Shown here piece after piece: positions 1 to 6,038 of a stretch of 7,067 bases of DNA. The stretch is from Deltaproteobacteria bacterium. GTDB taxonomy: Bacteria > Desulfobacterota > Binatia > UBA9968. Position 1 is the first letter of the stretch. The number at the start of each line of letters is the position of its first letter. Under the pieces are notes generated by a model. The model made no database searches, was not told the DNA's origin, and was given only the letters and a program-made list of their open reading frames with translations. The position numbers and the translations under genes are program-made. Location of the stretch: positions 1 through 7,067 of the forward strand of contig JAERMN010000428.1 in the NCBI GenBank assembly GCA_016844625.1. Direction: 5' to 3'.

Positions 1-1122
1 CTGGATAACTTGCTCGAAGGTCGCGGGCTTTCAGGTTTGTGGAACTTGAAAGGCGAAGATCGCACGGCGGAGCCAAAGACTTCAGTCAAACCTCACCTTT
101 GGAAATGGGCCGAGGTTTACGACTCGCTGCTGCGCGCCAGCGAAGTCATCGGCATCGAAAGCGGCAAGTCGGAACGACGATTCATCCGTTTGGTCAACCC
201 AGGTCTCAACGACCGCAAACTCACTGCGCATACGATGCTCTTCGGCTTTCAGCTGATTCAGCCCGGGGAAGTCGCGCCGGCGCACCGTCATACGATGACC
301 GCTTTTCGTTTCGTCCTTCAAGGCAAAGGCGCCTACACCAACGTCGAGGGCGAAAAGATGATCATGGAGCCCGGCGATCTGATCCGCACGCCGCAGTGGA
401 CTTGGCACGAACATGTCAATGAAGGCAGCGCAGCGATGATCTGGGCCGATGGCTTGGACGTGCCATTGATCGAGGCGCTGCAAGTCGTATCCGTTGAGCG
501 GCGGCCAGAAGAGAGGCTTCGGGTTAAGGAGGGAGAAATCCATCCGTCGCTTTACGGCATGCTCAGACCGGCAGGCACCAGCAGGGAAATACTCACTGCG
601 CCGCTTCATTATCGCTGGCAGGAGACTTACGCCGCCTTACAGCGCCTAGCGGAAAAAATACCCGATCCCTACGACGGGGTCGCTCTAGATTACGTCGACC
701 CGCTCACCGGCGGCCCGACTTTTCCGACTCTGCTCTGCCGCATCCAACTGTTTCGGCCAAACGAGAAAACTCAAAGCCATCGCCATCGCAGCACCAGCAT
801 TTATCATGTCTTTCGCGGCAGCGGCACGACGACGATCAATGGCGAAACGATTGACTGGGAACAGGGCGACAGCTTCGTCGTGCCGCTGTGGAGTTGGCAC
901 AAACACGCCAATCGCTCGGCCAAGGACGAAGCGATTTTGTTTTCGCTGCACGACACTTCGGCAAACACCAAGGAGACGAACAATGCTGACCAGAGCAGAA
1001 AACAAGCTGGTAACCGAAGTTGGACCGGGCACTCCATTGGGCGAGGTCATGCGGCGTTACTGGCTTCCAGCCTGCCTCAGCGAAGAAATTCCCAAGCCGG
1101 ATTGCGCGCCGATACGAGTTAA
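1..1122 (+). CDS. Bicupin ring-cleavage dioxygenase, gentisate/salicylate 1,2-dioxygenase-like (5' partial)
   Basis: Likely an Fe(II) dioxygenase that opens a hydroxylated aromatic acid such as gentisate or salicylate; the exact substrate is not readable. Counting from the TTG at base 10, an N-terminal segment typical of the family (PHLWKW near residue 28) leads into two cupin domains. The first has H92-x-H94 and H133 as metal ligands, with PGDL near 121. The second has H257-x-H259 and H297, with QGDSF near 285. The frame is open to base 1 and family members have some further N-terminal residues, so the true start probably lies upstream. Cupin homology ends near base 960 (AILFSLHD). The remaining roughly 55 codons look unlike the family and run 140 bases into the next gene, so the natural stop may have been lost by mutation or an indel. 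Family assignment is fairly secure, substrate is not. Confidence 0.82.
   Translation: MDNLLEGRGLSGLWNLKGEDRTAEPKTSVKPHLWKWAEVYDSLLRASEVIGIESGKSERRFIRLVNPGLNDRKLTAHTMLFGFQLIQPGEVAPAHRHTMTAFRFVLQGKGAYTNVEGEKMIMEPGDLIRTPQWTWHEHVNEGSAAMIWADGLDVPLIEALQVVSVERRPEERLRVKEGEIHPSLYGMLRPAGTSREILTAPLHYRWQETYAALQRLAEKIPDPYDGVALDYVDPLTGGPTFPTLLCRIQLFRPNEKTQSHRHRSTSIYHVFRGSGTTTINGETIDWEQGDSFVVPLWSWHKHANRSAKDEAILFSLHDTSANTKETNNADQSRKQAGNRSWTGHSIGRGHAALLASSLPQRRNSQAGLRADTS
970..975 (+). promoter_or_regulatory. Ribosome binding site deciding the start of the first Rieske gene
   Basis: AAGGAG lies 7 bases before the ATG at 983. It supports that start over the ATG at 806 in the same frame, whose extra 59 residues are arginine-rich, low in family resemblance and lie inside the cupin coding sequence. 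Confidence 0.8.
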
Positions 1123-2254
1123 GCTTCTCGGCGAAGAACTGGTCGCGTTTCGCAGTAGTGACGGCAGGATCGGGCTAATTGAAGAATACTGCCCCCATCG
1201 TCTGGCGTCAATGTTCCTCGGCCGCAACGAAGAAAATGGCCTGCGTTGTGTGTACCACGGCTGGAAGTTCGACGTCGACGGCAACTGTACGGATATGCCC
1301 AACGACCCCGCCGAGAGTCGCTTCAAAGAAAAGGTTGCCATAAAATCTTATCCGACCGTCGAGCTCGGCGGGGTCGTGTGGGCTTACCTGGGAGCGAAGG
1401 AAAAAATGCCCCAGCCGCCGGGAATGGAATGGCTCAGAGCCCCGGCGACGCATCGCAACGTTTCGGTGACCCACGAGTTCTGCAATTATCTGCAAGCCAT
1501 CGAGGGCGGCATCGACACCGTTCATTCCTCTTTTCTACACAACAACAATCTCTCCGACATGGCCCATTTCAAGCGCGTCGACCAGGCGCCGCGACTGGAA
1601 GTCGAGCGCACGGCGTACGGTTTTCGCTACGCCGGGATTCGCGACATCGGCGAGAAGGGCCAATATATCCGTATCTATCAATTCGTTTTGCCGTTTCATC
1701 AGTTTCGCTCGGCGCAAGTTGCCTACGAAGAGGGACGCGGATCGCGCAAGTCTATTCCACAGATCAGGGGCCATATGTGGGTGCCGATGGATGATGAGAA
1801 CACGTTGATTTTTAATTGGGTCTTCGCCATCGAAGCGGACAAGCCGCTCACCCAAGACTATATCCAAAAGTATGAGGCCGGCGCAGGCAGAGGCCCCGAA
1901 GGCGAGACGCGGGTGCGTCATCGGACTCGGGCCAACGACTGGCTCATCGACCGCGAAGTGCAGCGCTGCAAGACTTACACAGGCATCCAAGGTGTCAATA
2001 CTCAAGACTTGGCGGTGCAGGAAAGCATGGGACCGATAGAAGACCGCACCCGTGAGCATCTGGGAACCACTGACAAGGCGATCGTCGAGCTGCGCTATCT
2101 GCTGTTGGATTCGATCACAGACTTCAAAAAAGGCATTGAACCGCGCGGCGTGGATCCTAAAACGTACCGCGCTATCCGTGCCGGCGACATCGTCGCGCCG
2201 AAAGGCGTCAAGTGGCAAGAGATAGCGAAAGACTCTCTGGTAGCGAAGTGGTGA
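983..2254 (+). CDS. Rieske non-heme iron aromatic oxygenase, alpha subunit (phthalate 4,5-dioxygenase-like), copy 1
   Basis: 423 residues, the usual size for phthalate-family Rieske oxygenases, which act as alpha-only oligomers in the cytoplasm and hydroxylate or O-demethylate aromatic acids. The Rieske [2Fe-2S] ligands are C70-P-H72 and C89-V-Y-H92, with 16 residues between the pairs. The catalytic domain carries E174-x3-D178-x2-H181-x4-H186, where D178 is the family's electron-bridging aspartate and H181 and H186 bind the mononuclear iron. D342, just before the QESMGPIEDRT motif, is the likely third iron ligand. The N-terminus (MLTRAEN, then GPGTPLGE and RRYW) nearly repeats that of the second Rieske gene at 2701, so the two are paralogues. 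It overlaps the cupin gene by 140 bases and precedes a ferredoxin gene by 79 bases. Class is secure; substrate and reaction are unknown. Confidence 0.92.
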   Translation: MLTRAENKLVTEVGPGTPLGEVMRRYWLPACLSEEIPKPDCAPIRVKLLGEELVAFRSSDGRIGLIEEYCPHRLASMFLGRNEENGLRCVYHGWKFDVDGNCTDMPNDPAESRFKEKVAIKSYPTVELGGVVWAYLGAKEKMPQPPGMEWLRAPATHRNVSVTHEFCNYLQAIEGGIDTVHSSFLHNNNLSDMAHFKRVDQAPRLEVERTAYGFRYAGIRDIGEKGQYIRIYQFVLPFHQFRSAQVAYEEGRGSRKSIPQIRGHMWVPMDDENTLIFNWVFAIEADKPLTQDYIQKYEAGAGRGPEGETRVRHRTRANDWLIDREVQRCKTYTGIQGVNTQDLAVQESMGPIEDRTREHLGTTDKAIVELRYLLLDSITDFKKGIEPRGVDPKTYRAIRAGDIVAPKGVKWQEIAKDSLVAKW

Positions 2255-2333
2255 GAGGCGAATCTACAGTCCAGACGCAAGGACGTTTGAGCGGAATGGC
2301 GCGACACAAGTTGGACAGGAAAATTTCGAACTG

Positions 2334-2627
2334 ATGGCAACCAAGATCAACGAAGATTGTTTCCGCTGCGGCGCTTGCCGCGCGCCCTGTCCCAATGAAG
2401 CGATTTCACGGGGCGATCCGATCTTTGTGATTGACCCGCTACTGTGCACCGAATGCGTCGGCTTTGACGACAAGCAGGCTTGTGCGGAAGTCTGCCCGGT
2501 GGACGGCTGTGTTGCCGACCCCGAGCACGTCGAAACAGAAGAAGTTTTAATTGAGCGCGCGCGCGCGTTACACCCCGATATCGATTTTGGTGAAAATTAT
2601 AAGTCTCGATTCCGTAAGGGAGAGTGA
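2334..2627 (+). CDS. 2[4Fe-4S] ferredoxin, Alvin/YfhL type
   Basis: 97-residue soluble low-potential electron carrier. The first cluster motif is C9-x2-C12-x2-C15-x3-C19-P. The second is C38-x2-C41-x8-C50-x3-C54-P; the eight-residue insertion between its second and third cysteines marks the Allochromatium vinosum (YfhL-like) ferredoxin group, as does the C-terminal extension after C54. The gene sits between two Rieske oxygenase genes, so it may feed electrons to one or both, directly or through a reductase encoded elsewhere. Rieske oxygenases more usually use [2Fe-2S] donors, so this role is inferred from position. The start fits the family (MATKIN just before C9). The only ribosome-binding match is AGGA at 2317-2320, 13 bases upstream, so translation may be modest. 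Codons near 2555-2567 create a short run of alternating GC. Confidence 0.93.
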   Translation: MATKINEDCFRCGACRAPCPNEAISRGDPIFVIDPLLCTECVGFDDKQACAEVCPVDGCVADPEHVETEEVLIERARALHPDIDFGENYKSRFRKGE

Positions 2628-2634
2628 AAAATCA

Positions 2635-2657
2635 GCTTGTGTCCCACCGGCACAAGC
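2635..2657 (+). promoter_or_regulatory. Intergenic hairpin after the ferredoxin gene
   Basis: GCTTGTG (2635-2641) pairs perfectly with CACAAGC (2651-2657). A further U-G and C-G pair close a five-base loop CCACC, giving a stem of about nine pairs. It begins 8 bases after the ferredoxin stop and ends 43 bases before the next start. No T-run follows on the + strand, so it is not a classical terminator. An mRNA processing, stability or pausing element that tunes ferredoxin output against the oxygenase is more likely. Confidence 0.5.
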
Positions 2658-2690
2658 AAGAGAAAACACAACAATTCTTGTTTGAAGATT

Positions 2691-2696
2691 GGAGGA
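2691..2696 (+). promoter_or_regulatory. Ribosome binding site deciding the start of the second Rieske gene
   Basis: GGAGGA lies 4 bases before the ATG at 2701. It excludes the in-frame TTG at 2689, which would place the start codon on top of the binding site itself. Confidence 0.8.
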
Positions 2697-2700
2697 CGCC

Positions 2701-3867
2701 ATGCTGACCCAAGAGGAAAATGAACTTTTGACCCGCATCGGACCCGGCACACCGGCCGGCGAATTGTTGCGCCGCTACTGGCAGCCCATTTCGGTCGTCA
2801 ACGAACTCACGGAGGAAGCCCCGACAAAGTTGGTGCGAATCCTGGGCGAAGACTTGGTCCTGTTCCGCGACAAGAGCGGCCGGGTAGGCTTGCTTGAGGA
2901 CCGCTGCGCACACCGCGGCGCGTCAATGTTCTATGGCCGAGTTGAGGCGCGCGGTATCGCCTGCCCCTATCACGGTTGGCTCTTCGACACCGAAGGGAAT
3001 TGTCTGGAAACTCCCGCCGAGCCGGCCGAGAGTAAGTTCCACCTCAAAATCAAGCATAAGGCCTACCCGGTGCAGAAGTTCATCGGCCTTTATTGGACCT
3101 ACATGGGGCCGAAGCCCGCACCGGCGATACCAAAGTATGACCTCTGGGTGCGCAGAGACGGTAGAAGGCGAATACTCGTCCAGCCTCAGCTCGACTGCAA
3201 TTGGTTCCAGGCGATGGAAAACTCAGTGGACCCGTCACACCTTCAGGTGCTGCACCAGACTTCGATCGCCGGCAACCGGACGATCACCGATACTACCAGA
3301 GGACTGACTGACGATGTCGCGGAGTTCGATTTCTACGAGTTCTCCCACGGCATCATGAAAAAGCGGGTTTACAAAAATGGCAGCGTCGATGAACACCCGG
3401 TCCTTTTCCCAAACATTTTGCGTCAATCCAATGCCACCCAGATTCGCGTGCCCATGGACGATACTCATACGAAAATCTTTTTCGTCCGCTTCGATCCCAG
3501 CGCAGACGGTAGCATCGTCGATCAGGAAGAAATTCTGCCCGCCAAGTACGTCAAGTCTTACAAGAATCCGCCCGACGCGCTCCATCCGTTCACGCGCTTC
3601 AGGATGGATGAGGTGCAGGCGCAAGATCACATGGCGTGGGAAACCCAGGGGCCGATTTCGGATCGCACTTGCGAGCGGCTCGCCACGGCGGATCGCGGCA
3701 TCGTCATGCTGCGCGAGATGATGCGACGAGAAATCGACAAGGTGAAGCAAGGTCTCGACCCGCTCGGTGTCATGCGCGATCCCGGCCATGGGATGATCGA
3801 TTCGAAGCTCGCCGAGTCGCTCAACGGCCCGGAATACAGACGGGAGCTTAGAGAGATGGCTGCATGA
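2701..3867 (+). CDS. Rieske non-heme iron aromatic oxygenase, alpha subunit (phthalate/vanillate family), copy 2
   Basis: 388 residues. The Rieske cluster ligands are C69-A-H71 and C88-P-Y-H91, again 16 residues apart. The catalytic site is E173-x3-D177-x2-H180-x4-H185, with D309 before the QGPISDRT motif as the likely third iron ligand. It is a paralogue of the oxygenase at 983: both begin with the same nine bases, ATGCTGACC, and share GPGTPxGE, RRYW, LGE-L and the PAES motif after the Rieske domain. Around the iron site they diverge (DPSHLQVLHQ here against DTVHSSFLHN there), which suggests different substrates or steps. No beta subunit is present, as expected for alpha-only members. Hydroxylation and O-demethylation are both possible. 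It lies 73 bases after the ferredoxin gene and 83 before the LigB-type gene, consistent with one operon. Confidence 0.92.
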   Translation: MLTQEENELLTRIGPGTPAGELLRRYWQPISVVNELTEEAPTKLVRILGEDLVLFRDKSGRVGLLEDRCAHRGASMFYGRVEARGIACPYHGWLFDTEGNCLETPAEPAESKFHLKIKHKAYPVQKFIGLYWTYMGPKPAPAIPKYDLWVRRDGRRRILVQPQLDCNWFQAMENSVDPSHLQVLHQTSIAGNRTITDTTRGLTDDVAEFDFYEFSHGIMKKRVYKNGSVDEHPVLFPNILRQSNATQIRVPMDDTHTKIFFVRFDPSADGSIVDQEEILPAKYVKSYKNPPDALHPFTRFRMDEVQAQDHMAWETQGPISDRTCERLATADRGIVMLREMMRREIDKVKQGLDPLGVMRDPGHGMIDSKLAESLNGPEYRRELREMAA

Positions 3868-3950
3868 TCCGGCAACGAGATGATTTAGAGGTCAATCACT
3901 ACGGTAACGACAGCCAGCACGCCGCGAGCTAAGAGATTGAGGAAAATAAC

Positions 3951-4850
3951 ATGGCGGAAATCGTTTTAGGCATCGCCACCTCCCACAGTCCACAGCTCCG
4001 CATCGCGCCAGCACAATGGCATCTTTTGATCGAGAAAGATCAAAAAGACCCGCGCTTCGATTACCAGCAGCTTTTGCGCCACGCCAATCCGGCACTCGGA
4101 AAGGAACTCACTGAAGACGTCTTTCAAAAAAAATACCAGGCCTGTCAAAACGCCCTTGCGGCACTCAAGGAAAAACTCGCGGCGGCGCGGCCTGACGTGG
4201 CGATCGTTATCGGCGACGACCAACACGAGCAATTCTTCGAAGAGAACATGCCGATGTTCTCGATCTACTACAACGAAACCGTAGAGCAGAAAGTGCGTGC
4301 CGCCCATGGACGCGCAAGTTGGTGGAACGTCGCGGCGGCTCATCCTGATGAGGTTCAAAAAGTCTCGCCGGCTCACCCAGAGTTAGCCCGCCACCTGATC
4401 AAGGCTCTCATCGCCAAAGGTTTCGACATCGCGACGTCGAACAAGCTCAGAAGCCAGATCGGCGTCGGCCACGCCTATACTTTCGTCATCAACCACATCC
4501 TTGCCGGCGACTCAATGCCGATCGTGCCCATGGTGCCATTGTCGATCAACGCATTCTTCCCGCCTAACCAGCCGCTTCCGGGCCGATGCTATGATCTTGG
4601 AAAGGCTTTGGCAGAGGCCGTGAAAAGCTGGAGGCGGATGTCTCTCGACGGTCTGTTGCAGCAAGACCGCGAGAAACTTTCTCGCCTTCCGCTTGAAAGG
4701 CTCATGGTCCTGGGCACAGGAGAGATCTTGAACTGGATCACTGCCGCGGGCGCGATGGAACATCTCCATCCGACACTGCTCAATTACGTTCCGTGCTACC
4801 GGACGCCGGCGGGAACCGGCTGCGCGATGGGCTTCATGGAGTGGAACTAA
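3951..4850 (+). CDS. Class III (LigB-type) extradiol ring-cleavage dioxygenase
   Basis: 299-residue cytoplasmic Fe(II) enzyme expected to cleave a catechol-type ring next to its two hydroxyls, as in protocatechuate 4,5-dioxygenase beta subunits. The LigB ligand pattern is visible: H12 (ATSHSPQL), H92 (GDDQHEQFF) and E258 (GEILNWITAAGAM) as metal ligands, plus H174 (GVGHAYTF) as the catalytic acid/base histidine. No LigA-like small subunit is encoded in the window, so this is either a stand-alone form or has a partner elsewhere. GAGGA at 3939-3943 lies 7 bases before the ATG, which supports this start. A perfect 8-base inverted repeat falls early in the coding region (4024-4045). In context it is a candidate for opening the diol made by the Rieske oxygenases; family members also act on gallate, homoprotocatechuate and DOPA. 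Confidence 0.9.
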   Translation: MAEIVLGIATSHSPQLRIAPAQWHLLIEKDQKDPRFDYQQLLRHANPALGKELTEDVFQKKYQACQNALAALKEKLAAARPDVAIVIGDDQHEQFFEENMPMFSIYYNETVEQKVRAAHGRASWWNVAAAHPDEVQKVSPAHPELARHLIKALIAKGFDIATSNKLRSQIGVGHAYTFVINHILAGDSMPIVPMVPLSINAFFPPNQPLPGRCYDLGKALAEAVKSWRRMSLDGLLQQDREKLSRLPLERLMVLGTGEILNWITAAGAMEHLHPTLLNYVPCYRTPAGTGCAMGFMEWN

Positions 4851-4867
4851 AATATCGATATCAAAAA

Positions 4868-4873
4868 AGGAGG
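4868..4873 (+). promoter_or_regulatory. Strong ribosome binding site of the VOC gene
   Basis: A full AGGAGG lies 7 bases before the ATG at 4881. It favours that start over the ATG two codons later, and is the strongest such site in the window, suggesting high translation of this small protein. Confidence 0.8.
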
Positions 4874-4880
4874 ATTCGTT

Positions 4881-5333
4881 ATGTTAATGCCAAGAAAACT
4901 CGGACACGTGGGGATTTATGTCAGGGACTTGGAGAGGTCTAAGAAATTTTACACCGAAGTGGTCGGCCTCAAGGTTTCCGATGAGTTCCCCGGAAAGGCG
5001 GTCTTCATGCGGTGCGGCCAGGACCATCACGATACTGTTCTGTTTCAGCTTGCCGCCGAGAAGCTCGCCCGCTCGCAGAATGATCGAGCCGAGATTCAGC
5101 AGATCTCATACGAAGTGGATCGGCTGGACGACTTGAGGCAAAAGGCGGCGGAAGTGAAGGCGCTGGGGATAGCGGTCAGCGGGCCACAGCAGAGAGGTCC
5201 GGGGATGGACAAGACCATCGACTTCCACGACCCTGATGGCAACACGATCCAGTTTTACTGCGACATGGATCAGACCGGCTGGGATGACCGCAGCCGTCCA
5301 GCCGAACAGTGGCGACGGCAAGACCTTGTCTAA
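4881..5333 (+). CDS. VOC-fold protein (glyoxalase / type I extradiol dioxygenase superfamily)
   Basis: 150 residues, the size of a single VOC unit built from two beta-alpha-beta-beta-beta modules. The first module starts KLGHVGIYVRDLERSKKFY (4-ish onward), with H9 at the classical first metal position; GQDHHDTVLF (46-55) matches the HHD segment of catechol 2,3-dioxygenase-like proteins. The second module begins near residue 71 and ends with FHDPDGNTIQFY (115-126). The two other usual metal ligands appear changed: the histidine of the family's NHIxxEV motif is Q74, and the glutamate of GNxIE(F/L)Y is Q124. This casts doubt on ordinary extradiol cleavage; an isomerase, hydrolase, binding or altered-metal role is possible. 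It follows the LigB gene by 30 bases and precedes the oxidase genes by 14. Superfamily is secure, function open. Confidence 0.85.
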   Translation: MLMPRKLGHVGIYVRDLERSKKFYTEVVGLKVSDEFPGKAVFMRCGQDHHDTVLFQLAAEKLARSQNDRAEIQQISYEVDRLDDLRQKAAEVKALGIAVSGPQQRGPGMDKTIDFHDPDGNTIQFYCDMDQTGWDDRSRPAEQWRRQDLV

Positions 5334-5335
5334 AT

Positions 5336-5341
5336 GAGGTG
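5336..5341 (+). promoter_or_regulatory. Ribosome binding site deciding the start of coxB
   Basis: GAGGTG lies 6 bases before the ATG at 5348 and just after the VOC stop codon. It excludes the in-frame ATG at 5309, which would overlap the VOC gene and add 13 residues unlike the family. Confidence 0.7.
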
Positions 5342-5347
5342 AGTGAA

Positions 5348-6019
5348 ATGCACAGCTGGTTTCCCGAAAACGTTTCCACCTACGGTGGTGATGTCGACGG
5401 TATCTTTTGGTTTATCTTCTACATCGTCACCGTCTGGTTCTTCATCACCGAAGGACTGATTCTCTATTTTATCTTTCGCTACCGGCGCAAGCCGGGGCGT
5501 AGTGCCGTCTATGCCACAGGCGATACCTGGAGCCAGCTCGCCTGGGTGCTCGTGCCCCTCGCCATCGTCGTCGTGCTCGATGTGCTGATCGACGTACGCG
5601 GCGCGGATGTCTGGGCCAAAGTGAAAGGCCAGCGGCCGCCGGCCGATCTCGTCGTGCGCGGCGTCGGCAAACAGTTCAATTGGGAGTTTATCTATGCTGG
5701 ACCTGACGGCAAGTTCGGCAGCGAAGATGACCTGGCCACCGATAACGAGTTGCACGTGCCAGTGGGCAAGGTCATCCACGTGCTGTTAAGTTCGAAAGAC
5801 GTCATTCACAGTTTTTTCCTGCCCCACTTTCGCCTCAAACAGGACGCCGTTCCGGGACGCCAAATCCCAGTGTGGTTTGAAGCGACGAAGATCGGCGAGT
5901 TTGAAATCCCTTGCGCCGAGCTGTGCGGCTTCGGCCATTCGGGCATGAACGGCAAAGTCTTGGTGCACAGCGCCGAAGACTACCAAAAGTGGCTCAGTGA
6001 GAAATGGCCCAAGAGCTAA
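5348..6019 (+). CDS. coxB: Cytochrome c oxidase subunit II (CuA subunit)
   Basis: 223-residue membrane-anchored subunit that takes electrons from cytochrome c through its binuclear CuA centre and passes them to subunit I. Two transmembrane helices are visible (about residues 18-44 and 62-83), followed by the outward-facing cupredoxin domain. CuA ligands are complete: H154, then C189-A-E191-L-C193, H197 and M200. W112 in QFNWEF is the likely electron-entry tryptophan. There is no lipoprotein cysteine and no fused cytochrome c domain, so the protein is short. At the start of helix 2, where many A-type subunits II have a glutamate at the mouth of the K proton channel, this one has Q63 (SQLAW). 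A loop at 118-132 with many aspartates (GPDGKFGSEDD) is inserted after W112. It lies 14 bases after the VOC gene and 19 before coxA. Confidence 0.95.
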   Translation: MHSWFPENVSTYGGDVDGIFWFIFYIVTVWFFITEGLILYFIFRYRRKPGRSAVYATGDTWSQLAWVLVPLAIVVVLDVLIDVRGADVWAKVKGQRPPADLVVRGVGKQFNWEFIYAGPDGKFGSEDDLATDNELHVPVGKVIHVLLSSKDVIHSFFLPHFRLKQDAVPGRQIPVWFEATKIGEFEIPCAELCGFGHSGMNGKVLVHSAEDYQKWLSEKWPKS

Positions 6020-6038
6020 GCTCAGAAAGTAACCCGCA

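Noticed and set aside
82..609. Antisense open frame opposite the cupin gene
   Set aside because: It mirrors the codon pattern of a well-supported gene and shows no recognisable motif. Similar long antisense frames at 1535-2218, 3235-3789 and 3966-4376 were rejected for the same reason.
806..982. N-terminal extension of the first Rieske protein from ATG 806
   Set aside because: The residues are arginine-rich and unlike the family, they lie within the cupin coding region, and a good ribosome binding site precedes ATG 983.
2255..2333. Possible promoter or hidden gene between the first Rieske gene and the ferredoxin
   Set aside because: No convincing -35/-10 pair, hairpin or coding frame was seen in these 79 bases.
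2555..2567. Alternating GC tract
   Set aside because: It is only 13 bases and is explained by Arg-Ala-Arg-Ala codons of the ferredoxin. It could be slippage-prone, but nothing indicates phase variation.
4852..4861. Ten-base palindrome ATATCGATAT between the LigB-type and VOC genes
   Set aside because: It is short and AT-rich, has no loop for a hairpin, and could arise by chance in a 30-base gap.
6013..6023. GAGCT-A-AGCTC symmetry at the coxB stop codon
   Set aside because: The single central base leaves no loop for an RNA hairpin and no T-run follows, so it is not a terminator.
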